Of a stretch of DNA of 51,330 nucleotides, positions 15,825 through 22,288 are shown piece by piece (position 1 is the first letter of the stretch; each line of letters opens with the position of its first letter). The notes under the pieces are model-generated. The model was not told the origin of the DNA and searched no databases. It worked only from the letters and a program-made list of their open reading frames with translations. Source of the DNA: Oscillospiraceae bacterium (GTDB lineage Bacteria; Bacillota; Clostridia; Oscillospirales; Oscillospiraceae); assembly GCA_009779845.1 (NCBI GenBank), contig WRBE01000013.1, positions 1-51,330 of the forward strand, read 5' to 3'. A program made the position numbers and the translations under genes.

Positions 15825-15954
15825 AGAGGTCGCTCCTTATGTAATCAGTTGTGTTCTATTATACGCCCCATACCTACAATTTTCGACCCTCAAATATAGG
15901 AAGCGCAGGAAAAGCGTTCCAATTGAACCGGGGGTTTTATCTGATGGGGGGATA

Positions 15955-15963
15955 TGGTATAAT
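15955..15963 (+). promoter_or_regulatory. Extended -10 promoter of the trans-sulfuration/modBC unit
   Basis: TGGTATAAT is a perfect extended -10 (TGN-TATAAT), 37 nt before the ATG at 16000. TTTATC 16 nt upstream of TATAAT is a weak -35. Confidence 0.65.
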
Positions 15964-15999
15964 TCAAGCACGACATCCCAACACAGAGGAGGACACATC

Positions 16000-17193
16000 A
16001 TGGACAAAGGCATAATGACCAAACTCACCCACGCAGGAGGGCCGGACTTTACACGGCAGGCGGCAGAGACCGTCTCGGTTCCGAAGGCTTCTCCTATTTA
16101 TATGAGCAGCTCGTTTCAGTTTGACAGCATTGCCGCAGTGGATGCGGTCTATGACGGTGCGGCCCGGGGGCATGTGTATTCCAGAATTGCAAACCCCGGA
16201 TTTGAGTGTTTGCAAGAACTCCTCACCGCCGCCGAGGGGGCGGAGGACGCTGTGGTGTTCGCTTCCGGCATGGCGGCTATTGTAACGGCGCTTTTGGCCT
16301 CGGTGAGCGCGGGGGATCATATCATCGCCTCTCGGGTGCTCTATGGGCAGACGTATAACTACTTAAAAAATGAAATTACCCGATTCGGGGTGGAAGTGGA
16401 GTTTGTGGACTTTCTCACCGAAGACTTTACGTCTTACATCCGCCCCAACACCAAGCTAGTCTATACCGAGACCATCACCAATCCCCTTATGGAAGTCATG
16501 GATCTCCGCTCCATTAGCGAGCAGGCCCATCGACACGGCCTCAAAGTCATGGTGGACAATACCTTTGCCACCATGAGCGTTTGTCAACCCTTAGAGTTGG
16601 GTGTGGACATTGTGGCATATAGCTGTACCAAATATCTAGGCGGACACAGCGACTTGGTAGGGGGGGCCATCCTTGCAAATGCGGAAATTACCGCCGGCAT
16701 CCGTGCCTTATCCATTCTCTACGGCGGCATCCCCAGCCCCTTTGATGCGTGGCTATTGACCCGCAGTATGCGGACACTGGATTTGCGGATGCGGCAGCAT
16801 AGTGAGAATGCTCTGGCCTTCGCTGCATTTCTAGAGCAGCACCCGAAGGTGGAACGTGTCCACTACCCCGGGTTACCCTCATCCCCATTCCACGAAACTG
16901 CGAAGGCGCAATTTAAACAGAACCGATACGGCGGTATGTTAAGTGCCGACTTCAAGGGCGGCAGAGACGAGGTAGAGCGGTTTATCAAAGCCGCTGATAC
17001 CATCAAGTTCATCCCCAGCCTCGCCGGGTTTTCGACCTCTGTGTCCTACTCCCATGCTGCGTCCCACCGGGCGTATAGCACGGAAGAGCTTGCCGCCTGC
17101 GGAATCCCACCGGGACAACTACGGTTTTCTGTGGGGTTGGAGGATATAGAAGATATTATCGCCGAGGTTGCAAGTGCGCTAGAAGCGATTTAA
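16000..17193 (+). CDS. Cys/Met-metabolism PLP enzyme (cystathionine gamma-synthase / methionine gamma-lyase / O-acetylhomoserine sulfhydrylase type)
   Basis: A 397-residue trans-sulfuration enzyme. The PLP phosphate-binding segment YSRIANPGFECLQELLTAAE (usual YSRIxNPT), the EGAEDAVVFASGMAAI region, MVDNTFATM and the Schiff-base lysine in SCTKYLGGHSDLVGG are all present, followed by PFDAWLLTRSMRTLDLRM and SVGLEDIEDIIAEV. The family includes several activities that cannot be separated by eye. GAGGAGG is 7 nt before the ATG. The frame runs further upstream, but nothing there resembles the family. modB starts 16 nt after its stop, so the three genes probably share one transcript; a link to sulfur-compound uptake is possible but unproven. 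Confidence 0.9.
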   Translation: MDKGIMTKLTHAGGPDFTRQAAETVSVPKASPIYMSSSFQFDSIAAVDAVYDGAARGHVYSRIANPGFECLQELLTAAEGAEDAVVFASGMAAIVTALLASVSAGDHIIASRVLYGQTYNYLKNEITRFGVEVEFVDFLTEDFTSYIRPNTKLVYTETITNPLMEVMDLRSISEQAHRHGLKVMVDNTFATMSVCQPLELGVDIVAYSCTKYLGGHSDLVGGAILANAEITAGIRALSILYGGIPSPFDAWLLTRSMRTLDLRMRQHSENALAFAAFLEQHPKVERVHYPGLPSSPFHETAKAQFKQNRYGGMLSADFKGGRDEVERFIKAADTIKFIPSLAGFSTSVSYSHAASHRAYSTEELAACGIPPGQLRFSVGLEDIEDIIAEVASALEAI

Positions 17194-17209
17194 GAGCAGG
17201 AGCACAAAC

Positions 17210-17878
17210 ATGGACTTATTTCCCTTATGGAACTCACTTCGTGTGGCGGCACTTAGCACGGTTATCGTCTTTTTCCTTGGGATGTGTGCGGCGTTTTATG
17301 TGTCCAAGCTGGGTCGTGTCAAAAAGGGAATCATTGATGTGTTGTTTACCTTGCCGTTGGTGTTGCCGCCAACGGTGGTGGGGTATGTGTTGTTGGTCAC
17401 TGTGGGGGCAAGGCGGCCTTTGGGCGTGTTTCTGGAACAGTTTGGGCTCCGCTTTGTGATGACGTGGTACGGCGGGGTATTGGCGGCGGCGGTGGTTGCG
17501 TTTCCGCTCATGTACCGCACCGCCCGAGGGGCGTTTGAAAGTTTTGACGAGACCCTAGCCTATGCGGGGAAGACCCTTGGTTTAAGCAATACGTATATCT
17601 TTTGGCGTATCCGTGTCCCCGCTTGTAAACAGGGGATACTGGCGGGGATTGTGTTGGCTTACGCCCGTGCGTTGGGTGAGTTTGGCGCAACCATTATGCT
17701 CATCGGTTACACACCGGGCCGGACGGCGACAATTTCTACCACGGTCTATCATCTCTGGCGCATCGGAGACGACAGAGGGGCTTTTATGTGGGTGATGGTG
17801 AACCTTGGGATCAGTGCCGCTGTGTTGCTTGCGGTGAATCTGCTGGAACGCCGTAAGAAGAAGGCGGTGCGGGTATGA
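17210..17878 (+). CDS. modB: Molybdate-type ABC transporter permease
   Basis: A 222-residue permease with five to six membrane helices. It has the EAA-loop region AYAGKTLGLSNTYIFWRIRVP, and GIVLAYARALGEFGATIMLIG, a signature of ModB and related CysT/ThiP permeases. FTLPLVLPPTVVGYVLL near residue 50 is typical of ModB. It couples with the ATPase encoded next, with which it overlaps by 4 nt (ATGA). No periplasmic-type binding protein gene (modA) is adjacent, so substrate (molybdate, tungstate or sulfate) is unproven. Confidence 0.85.
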   Translation: MDLFPLWNSLRVAALSTVIVFFLGMCAAFYVSKLGRVKKGIIDVLFTLPLVLPPTVVGYVLLVTVGARRPLGVFLEQFGLRFVMTWYGGVLAAAVVAFPLMYRTARGAFESFDETLAYAGKTLGLSNTYIFWRIRVPACKQGILAGIVLAYARALGEFGATIMLIGYTPGRTATISTTVYHLWRIGDDRGAFMWVMVNLGISAAVLLAVNLLERRKKKAVRV

Positions 17879-18915
17879 GCCTGTTTGTGGATATCAGAAA
17901 ACGGCTGGGAGGCTTCCAGTTAGATGTACGCCTAGAAGCGGATGGGGGCGTACTTGGTCTCTTGGGGGCATCCGGTTGCGGAAAAAGTCTCACCCTACAA
18001 TGTATCGCCGGGATTTTGTCGCCGGATGAGGGGAAAATCACGCTGGACGGTGTGACATTGTTTGACTCTGTCGCCGGTATCAACCTGCCGCCACAAAAAC
18101 GGCGGGTGGGGTATTTGTTCCAACACTATGCGCTGTTTCCCAACATGACTGTCCGGCAAAATGTTCTGTGCGGTCTACATAGAGAGCCGGAGCGGGAGGC
18201 CAAAGTGCGTAAATTGGACGAGATACTAAATCGGCTGCACCTCTCCGGTTTAGAGTCTCGCCGCCCTCATGAACTGTCCGGCGGGGAGCAACAGCGGGTT
18301 GCCTTGGCCCGGATTTTAGTCGGCGGCCCCAATCTGCTGTTGTTAGATGAGCCCTTTAGTGCCTTAGACAGCCAACTGCGGGAGCAATTACAGATGGAGA
18401 TGCAAACCCTGCTGGCCCGGTTTGACAAACCTGCGCTGCTGGTCACCCACGACCGGGACGAGGCGTACCGGCTCTGCGGGCAAATCGCCCTCATCAATCA
18501 GGGCCGGATTGTGACCCAACAGGAGACAAAAACACTATTTGCAGACCCCGGTAGCCGCCAAGCCGCCAGTATGACCGGGTGCAAAAACATTGTGGTCGCG
18601 CAGAAAACCGGAGAATATGAGGTCACAGTCCCCGACTGGGGTGTCCGGCTCGTGACGGCAGTACCCCTCCGAGACGGTCTGTGTGCCATCGGCGTACGAG
18701 CCAACCATTTTGACGCCGCCGAAACACAAAACCGCCACCCCATCATCCAAACCGGGCAGATGGAAGAGCCGTTTTCTTATATGTTGCAAATGCGTTATGC
18801 AAACCAATCGGCGCATACACCGGACATCTGGTGGCGGGTGCCGAAAGTGGATATGACCGGGTTGCCGGAAGCGGTGGGTATTGCGCCGGAGTTTGTCTTG
18901 CCGTTGTATGAATAG
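17875..18915 (+). CDS. modC: Molybdate-type ABC transporter ATP-binding protein
   Basis: A 346-residue ABC ATPase: Walker A GASGCGKSLTLQCIAG, Q-loop YLFQHYALFPNMTV, signature ELSGGEQQRVALARIL, Walker B LLLLDEPFSALD and switch His in LLVTHDRDEAYRLC. The domain begins MSLFVDIRKRLGGFQLDVRLEA, the ModC style. The C-terminal 110 residues (from about 235) form the accessory domain, with MTGCKNIVVAQK and AIGVRANHFDAAE. This resembles the regulatory MOP/TOBE part of ModC but is degenerate. It starts inside the modB stop (ATGA overlap), implying translational coupling. Confidence 0.88.
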   Translation: MSLFVDIRKRLGGFQLDVRLEADGGVLGLLGASGCGKSLTLQCIAGILSPDEGKITLDGVTLFDSVAGINLPPQKRRVGYLFQHYALFPNMTVRQNVLCGLHREPEREAKVRKLDEILNRLHLSGLESRRPHELSGGEQQRVALARILVGGPNLLLLDEPFSALDSQLREQLQMEMQTLLARFDKPALLVTHDRDEAYRLCGQIALINQGRIVTQQETKTLFADPGSRQAASMTGCKNIVVAQKTGEYEVTVPDWGVRLVTAVPLRDGLCAIGVRANHFDAAETQNRHPIIQTGQMEEPFSYMLQMRYANQSAHTPDIWWRVPKVDMTGLPEAVGIAPEFVLPLYE

Positions 18916-18931
18916 GTATAACAAAGCACAA

Positions 18932-18985
18932 TGGGGACGGTTCTATTGTGCGGCGAACTTCCGCAAAATAGAACCGTCCCCTTGT
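18932..18985. repeat. Long hairpin repeat with GGGGACGGTTCTATT arms
   Basis: GGGGACGGTTCTATT pairs with AATAGAACCGTCCCC (15 bp) and the inner GCGG with CCGC. It lies 16 nt after modC and could end its transcript, although no U-run follows. A single related arm (GGGGACAGTTCTATT) occurs at 19993-20007. Similar GGGACGGTTCT arms are known to me from REP/MITE-like repeats in Clostridia. Confidence 0.7.
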
Positions 18986-19055
18986 GCGGCTGGGTGGGGG
19001 TAAAAATGATACGGTGGGCTTGTCCCTTTGTGCTTCGTGTGTTTTCCTGTAATTA

Positions 19056-19868
19056 CTAAGGGTGTGTATGGTTGCTTATTTGCTGTATGTCATGGTCAGT
19101 GCCTTTTGTGCAGGCGATGAAGAACGCCCCGCCCCTGTGTTTAGTGTGTTTAATTTGGGTTACTTCTCCACAGTCAAGGCACATTGGAAAGTCAATGAAG
19201 TGGGATAGAACTTCCATAAGTCCAGTGGCAGTGCTATTTTGGCTTCTAAAATCAAGATTTCCTTCTTGCATACACGGAATTCTACTAAACTTAAAGCCGG
19301 GGGCATTTGCCATCAAGGCGTCCCAAAATTTATTTTTCATTTCATCTTTTCTTTTGATATCTTCTTGTCTATGAGATTTGTCATCAAGTTCAATGGCGTA
19401 TAGGGGTTTGAAGTTGTTGTCACAAATTACGAAGTCAACCTTGTAGTCATTGAATTTTGTTCTAAGAATGCCTATGTCCTTTGCGGGGTCATTTGATGCC
19501 CTGTCTTTATCAAAAAGTGCGGTATATGCTACTTGGGGAAATATAATAAACCGCTCTTTGGGTAAGTATTCTCGAAGTCGCTCATAAAATTTATATTCCG
19601 GGTCGGTGAAGAAGCTCTGTTTAAGGAAATAGTTGTTTCTGGCATCTTCTATAGAAAGCTCAAATTTCGGTTGGCTGTTTTGTTTTGTGCTTTTTTGTGC
19701 ATTAGGGCTTTCATAGGTGCTTGTATCCTGTGCCGGTTGTGTAAGGTTTTTAGGTTTAGGCCGATAACTTTGTCCAGTGCTTTTCTGAGGATTAGGGTTC
19801 TCATAGACATTAGCTTCTGGTGCTGGCTCTAGAGTAGCTTTCTTCTTGAATCTGCTGAATAGTCCCAT
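19056..19868 (-). CDS. DUF2726-domain protein with zinc-finger-like tail
   Basis: A 270-residue soluble protein. Residues 1-85 are a charged, low-complexity region with a tandem duplication (YENPNPQKSTGQSYRPK and YESPNAQKSTKQNSQPK). Residues 95-215 match DUF2726: FFTDPEYKFYERLREYLPKE, FIIFPQVAYTALF, KVDFVICDNNFKPLYAIELDD and KSHRQEDIKRKDEMKNKFWD. The D...E-D-K pattern is that of a PD-(D/E)XK nuclease-like fold. The tail MCLDCGEVTQIKHTKHRGG, then FFIACT, resembles the topoisomerase-type Cys zinc finger. Function is unknown, possibly nucleic-acid related. The start at 19868 has AAAGGAG 8 nt upstream; a longer frame reaches across the promoter and is rejected. The gene is AT-richer than its neighbours. 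Confidence 0.8.
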   Translation of the reverse strand: MGLFSRFKKKATLEPAPEANVYENPNPQKSTGQSYRPKPKNLTQPAQDTSTYESPNAQKSTKQNSQPKFELSIEDARNNYFLKQSFFTDPEYKFYERLREYLPKERFIIFPQVAYTALFDKDRASNDPAKDIGILRTKFNDYKVDFVICDNNFKPLYAIELDDKSHRQEDIKRKDEMKNKFWDALMANAPGFKFSRIPCMQEGNLDFRSQNSTATGLMEVLSHFIDFPMCLDCGEVTQIKHTKHRGGAFFIACTKGTDHDIQQISNHTHP

Positions 19869-19934
19869 GTGTATTACTCCTTTATTTTTATTATCACTGA
19901 GTTGTGGTCTGTCCCCAATAAGTAACTTGGTGGT

Positions 19935-19964
19935 ATTGTAATGCCTGACCCACCGCTTTGTCAA
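19935..19964 (-). promoter_or_regulatory. Promoter of the DUF2726 gene
   Basis: On the minus strand TTGACA (19959-19964), 18-nt spacer, TACAAT (19935-19940), about 65 nt before the ATG. Confidence 0.7.
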
Positions 19965-19992
19965 CATTTCCGCTTCGCAAACAACACAAGGG

Positions 19993-20007
19993 GACAGTTC
20001 TATTATG
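19993..20007 (+). repeat. Single arm related to the 18932 hairpin repeat
   Basis: CACAAGGGGACAGTTCTATTATG resembles the left arm of the repeat at 18932 with one substitution, but no matching right arm follows. The two copies flank the DUF2726 gene. Confidence 0.5.
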
Positions 20008-20123
20008 CTTTTCCGCCATCTTTACAAAACCAGACACATAACACGATAGCCTAGACTTCAAACAAACCACCTCCCCATGGTCAACCTGCCTTTTGGTCAT
20101 TGTGCGATTTTTCAATACAGTAG

Positions 20124-20152
20124 TTGACAAAACAGATACCGGAAAGTATACT
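20124..20152 (+). promoter_or_regulatory. Promoter of the symporter gene
   Basis: TTGACA (20124-20129), 17-nt spacer, TATACT (20147-20152); a near-consensus housekeeping promoter giving a leader of about 55 nt before the ATG at 20215. Confidence 0.8.
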
Positions 20153-20214
20153 ACTACAATCAAGAATAGTCGTTAGACTGACAAGCGACTATCTGCAAGA
20201 AGGGGTTGTGTATT

Positions 20215-21405
20215 ATGGTTCGATTTCTAAAATCTTTGCCGTTTCGGTTGTTGGTCGCATTGGTGGTGGGTACACTCATTGGTTCCTTTGTAGGCGAGAC
20301 AGGTATCACCATCATTGACAGCGTTCGGCATATCTCCAGAGAGATTGTATTTTTCAGCGTCCCGCTGATTATTTTGGGTTCTGTGGCCCCGTCCATTGCA
20401 CGGATGGGCAAACATGCGTCCCGCCTGCTTGGGCTTTCTCTGTTGCTTGCCTATCTGTCTGCGGTGGGGGCGGGTTTTTTCTCTTGGCTCATGGGTGAGC
20501 TGATTATCCCCCACCTCTCTATCGCTGACACGGCAGCAGGGGCGAGAGAGATGCCGGAGATGATTTTCACCCTCAACATCCTGCCCATCATGCCTGTGAT
20601 GAGCGCCTTGGCGTTAGCGCTCTTAGGCGGTCTCGCTGTGGTGTGGACTAAGTCAAAAGCCTTTGGTGGTTTGCTAGAAGAGTTACAGAACATTGTACTT
20701 ACCATTGTGCGGAAAGTGATCATTCCCATTTTGCCCATCTTCATCGGCACCACCTTTGCAACCTTGGCGTTCCAAGGCCGGATTACGGTGCAGTTGCCTG
20801 TGTTTTTGCAGGTAATCGGACTCATTGCTTTGATCCATATTGTGTGGATTGGCGTGTTGTGCGTTGCGGGTGCGCTCTACTCAAAGAAGAACCCGCTGGA
20901 GGTGCTCCGTCACTACGGCCCGGCCTATTTGACTGCGTTTGGTACCATGTCGTCTGCCGCTACGTTGCCGGTGGCCTTACGGTCGGCGTCCAAGGCGAAG
21001 AATTTGGATAAAAATGCGGTCAGTTTCGGTATTCCGCTGTTTGCCCATATCCACATGCCGGGCTCAATTATGAGCATTACGTTTTTGGCGTTGACCGTGT
21101 CCCGGATTCTATATGGTACCATGCCTGATGTGGGCACGATGTTGTTATTTCTCCCGTTGTTGGCCATTTTCGCAGTGGCCGCCCCCGGTGTGCCCGGCGG
21201 GACGTTGATGGCATCCCTCGGCCTGATTACGGCGGTATTGGGTTTCGGAGATGCTGCCACAGGGTTGATGCTTGCGATTTTCGCCCTGCAAGATAGTTTT
21301 GGGACGTCGTGTAACATCACCAGTGATGCGCCCATGATGACCGTGTTGTCTCGGTATAGTGAGAAGCGGGGGTTGACATTGGAGACGCAAGAGACTGTGT
21401 TTTGA
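20215..21405 (+). CDS. Dicarboxylate/amino acid:cation symporter (DAACS family)
   Basis: A 396-residue membrane transporter with about eight helices and two re-entrant loops. The N-terminal RFLKSLPFRLLVALVVGTLI and the SVPLIILGSVAPSIARMG segment fit the GltP/SdcS family. The central serine-rich loop appears as GTMSSAATLPVALRSASKAK (family SSAATLP). The C-terminal substrate/cation site is in PGVPGGTLMASLGLI and ALQDSFGTSCNITSDAPMM (family DxxRTxxNVxGD, here divergent). The usual Arg/Asp pair is not evident, so the transported substrate may differ from aspartate or glutamate. ATG at 20215 is used because AAGGGG is 9 nt upstream. A promoter and terminator frame it as a single-gene unit. Confidence 0.88.
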   Translation: MVRFLKSLPFRLLVALVVGTLIGSFVGETGITIIDSVRHISREIVFFSVPLIILGSVAPSIARMGKHASRLLGLSLLLAYLSAVGAGFFSWLMGELIIPHLSIADTAAGAREMPEMIFTLNILPIMPVMSALALALLGGLAVVWTKSKAFGGLLEELQNIVLTIVRKVIIPILPIFIGTTFATLAFQGRITVQLPVFLQVIGLIALIHIVWIGVLCVAGALYSKKNPLEVLRHYGPAYLTAFGTMSSAATLPVALRSASKAKNLDKNAVSFGIPLFAHIHMPGSIMSITFLALTVSRILYGTMPDVGTMLLFLPLLAIFAVAAPGVPGGTLMASLGLITAVLGFGDAATGLMLAIFALQDSFGTSCNITSDAPMMTVLSRYSEKRGLTLETQETVF

Positions 21406-21421
21406 GTTTATGTTTATGGGG

Positions 21422-21454
21422 AGTCCCGGCGCATATTGCGCTGGGGCTTTTTTT
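21422..21454 (+). terminator. Rho-independent terminator of the symporter gene
   Basis: AGTCCCGGCGCA pairs with TGCGCTGGGGCT (12 bp, two wobbles, loop TAT) followed by TTTTTTT, 16 nt after the stop. Repeat copy B starts directly after it. Confidence 0.85.
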
Positions 21455-21455
21455 G

Positions 21456-21730
21456 TTCGGCGTTTCGCCGATTTTGTCTCGGCGGATGCCGAGGGCTTTT
21501 GTCCTGCCGGACGGGCTTTCTTTTTGTTGTTGAACAAAAAGAAACAAAAAGTCAACACAGGGGCTGCGCCCCTATGTACCCGCTAAGGTCAAGGGCAAAG
21601 GTAGAGACCGTTTTCATGTTATACTCCGCACTGGCGACAAGAGTCACCTACCAGAAGCTTGAGTGCCTCGGAACCTACAAGGGCGGTGGTGCTTCCGGTG
21701 GGATGTACTATTGAAATGCGCTCAAAAATA
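21456..21730 (+). repeat. Hairpin-rich dispersed element, copy B
   Basis: Same order of hairpins as copy A. H1 is TCGGCG-TTT-CGCCGA (21457-21471). H2 is CTCGGC-GGAT-GCCGAG (21478-21493). H3 is GTCC-TGCC-GGAC. H4 is TTTCTTTTTGTT-GTTG-AACAAAAAGAAA (21517-21544). H5 is GGGGC-TGC-GCCCC, followed by TATGTACCCGC. The tail is more diverged, but ends in the shared TTGAAATG and GCTCAAAA. No protein is coded. Together with inverted copy C it can form a very long stem. Confidence 0.75.
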
Positions 21731-21787
21731 GAATACATAGGGCCAAGAGAGTAGGGTCAGGGTCAAGGTCAAGAGACCTTTCCGCCC

Positions 21788-21838
21788 GGCTCTCCTAAGT
21801 GACGGAGAGCCTACCACTCAAAAAGGGGAGGCCTTTTT
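21788..21838 (+). terminator. Hairpins between element copies B and C
   Basis: GGCTCTCC pairs with GGAGAGCC (21788-21811), followed by AAAAAGG/CCTTTTT (21820-21838). They lie in the short spacer between the inverted elements; whether they terminate transcription is uncertain. Confidence 0.35.
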
Positions 21839-21845
21839 CATATCA

Positions 21846-22125
21846 TTTTGAGTACATTTCAATAGCACATCATACTAGTAGCCCCACCGCCCTTGACCAT
21901 TGGAGTTTCGAGTACTATTACATCTGGCTAGAGAATATCGGCACCAGTACGGAGTATAAGGCGCAAAACCGTCGTCACTCTGTCCTTGACCTTTGCGGGT
22001 ACATAGGGGCGCAGCCCCTGTGTTGATTTTTTGCTTCTTTTTGTTCAACGACAAAAAGATGGCCCGTCCGGCAGGACAAAAACCCTCGGCATCCGCCGAG
22101 ACAAAATCGGCGGTAACGCCGAACA
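21846..22125 (-). repeat. Hairpin-rich dispersed element, copy C (upstream of glucan synthase)
   Basis: Minus-strand copy. It matches copy A closely in the tail (GTAATAGTACTCGAAACTCCA, AATGGTCAAGGGCGG) and copy B in the head: H1 TCGGCG-TTAC-CGCCGA, H2 CTCGGC-GGAT-GCCGAG, H4 TCTTTTTGT/ACAAAAAGA. It sits about 165 bp before the glucan-synthase ATG, in the same relative orientation that copy A has to lysC. Confidence 0.75.
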
Positions 22126-22288
22126 GAAAAGACAAGGGCCAGACACCAAGAACAACACCCCCACAGAGAGGAAACGAAACCACCCCATGCAGAATATTTT
22201 CCAGATTCAGGGGGAAAATATGAGGAATTCACATTCCAACTACCTACGGGGACAAGACACCTTCGCCCACCCCCGGAAAGGAACCCAT

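Noticed and set aside
15760..15999. Upstream extension of the trans-sulfuration enzyme
   Set aside because: It overlaps the mecA-like start and the promoter; family homology begins at 16000 after GAGGAGG.
19869..20163. Minus-strand frames upstream of the DUF2726 gene
   Set aside because: They cross the promoter and repeat arm, lack a ribosome binding site and resemble no protein.
21846..22125. Insertion sequence with transposase in the inverted pair of elements
   Set aside because: No transposase frame or clear terminal inverted repeats and target duplications were seen.
22031..22288. N-terminal extension of the glucan synthase by 86 residues
   Set aside because: It translates element copy C; AAAGGA stands before ATG 22289.
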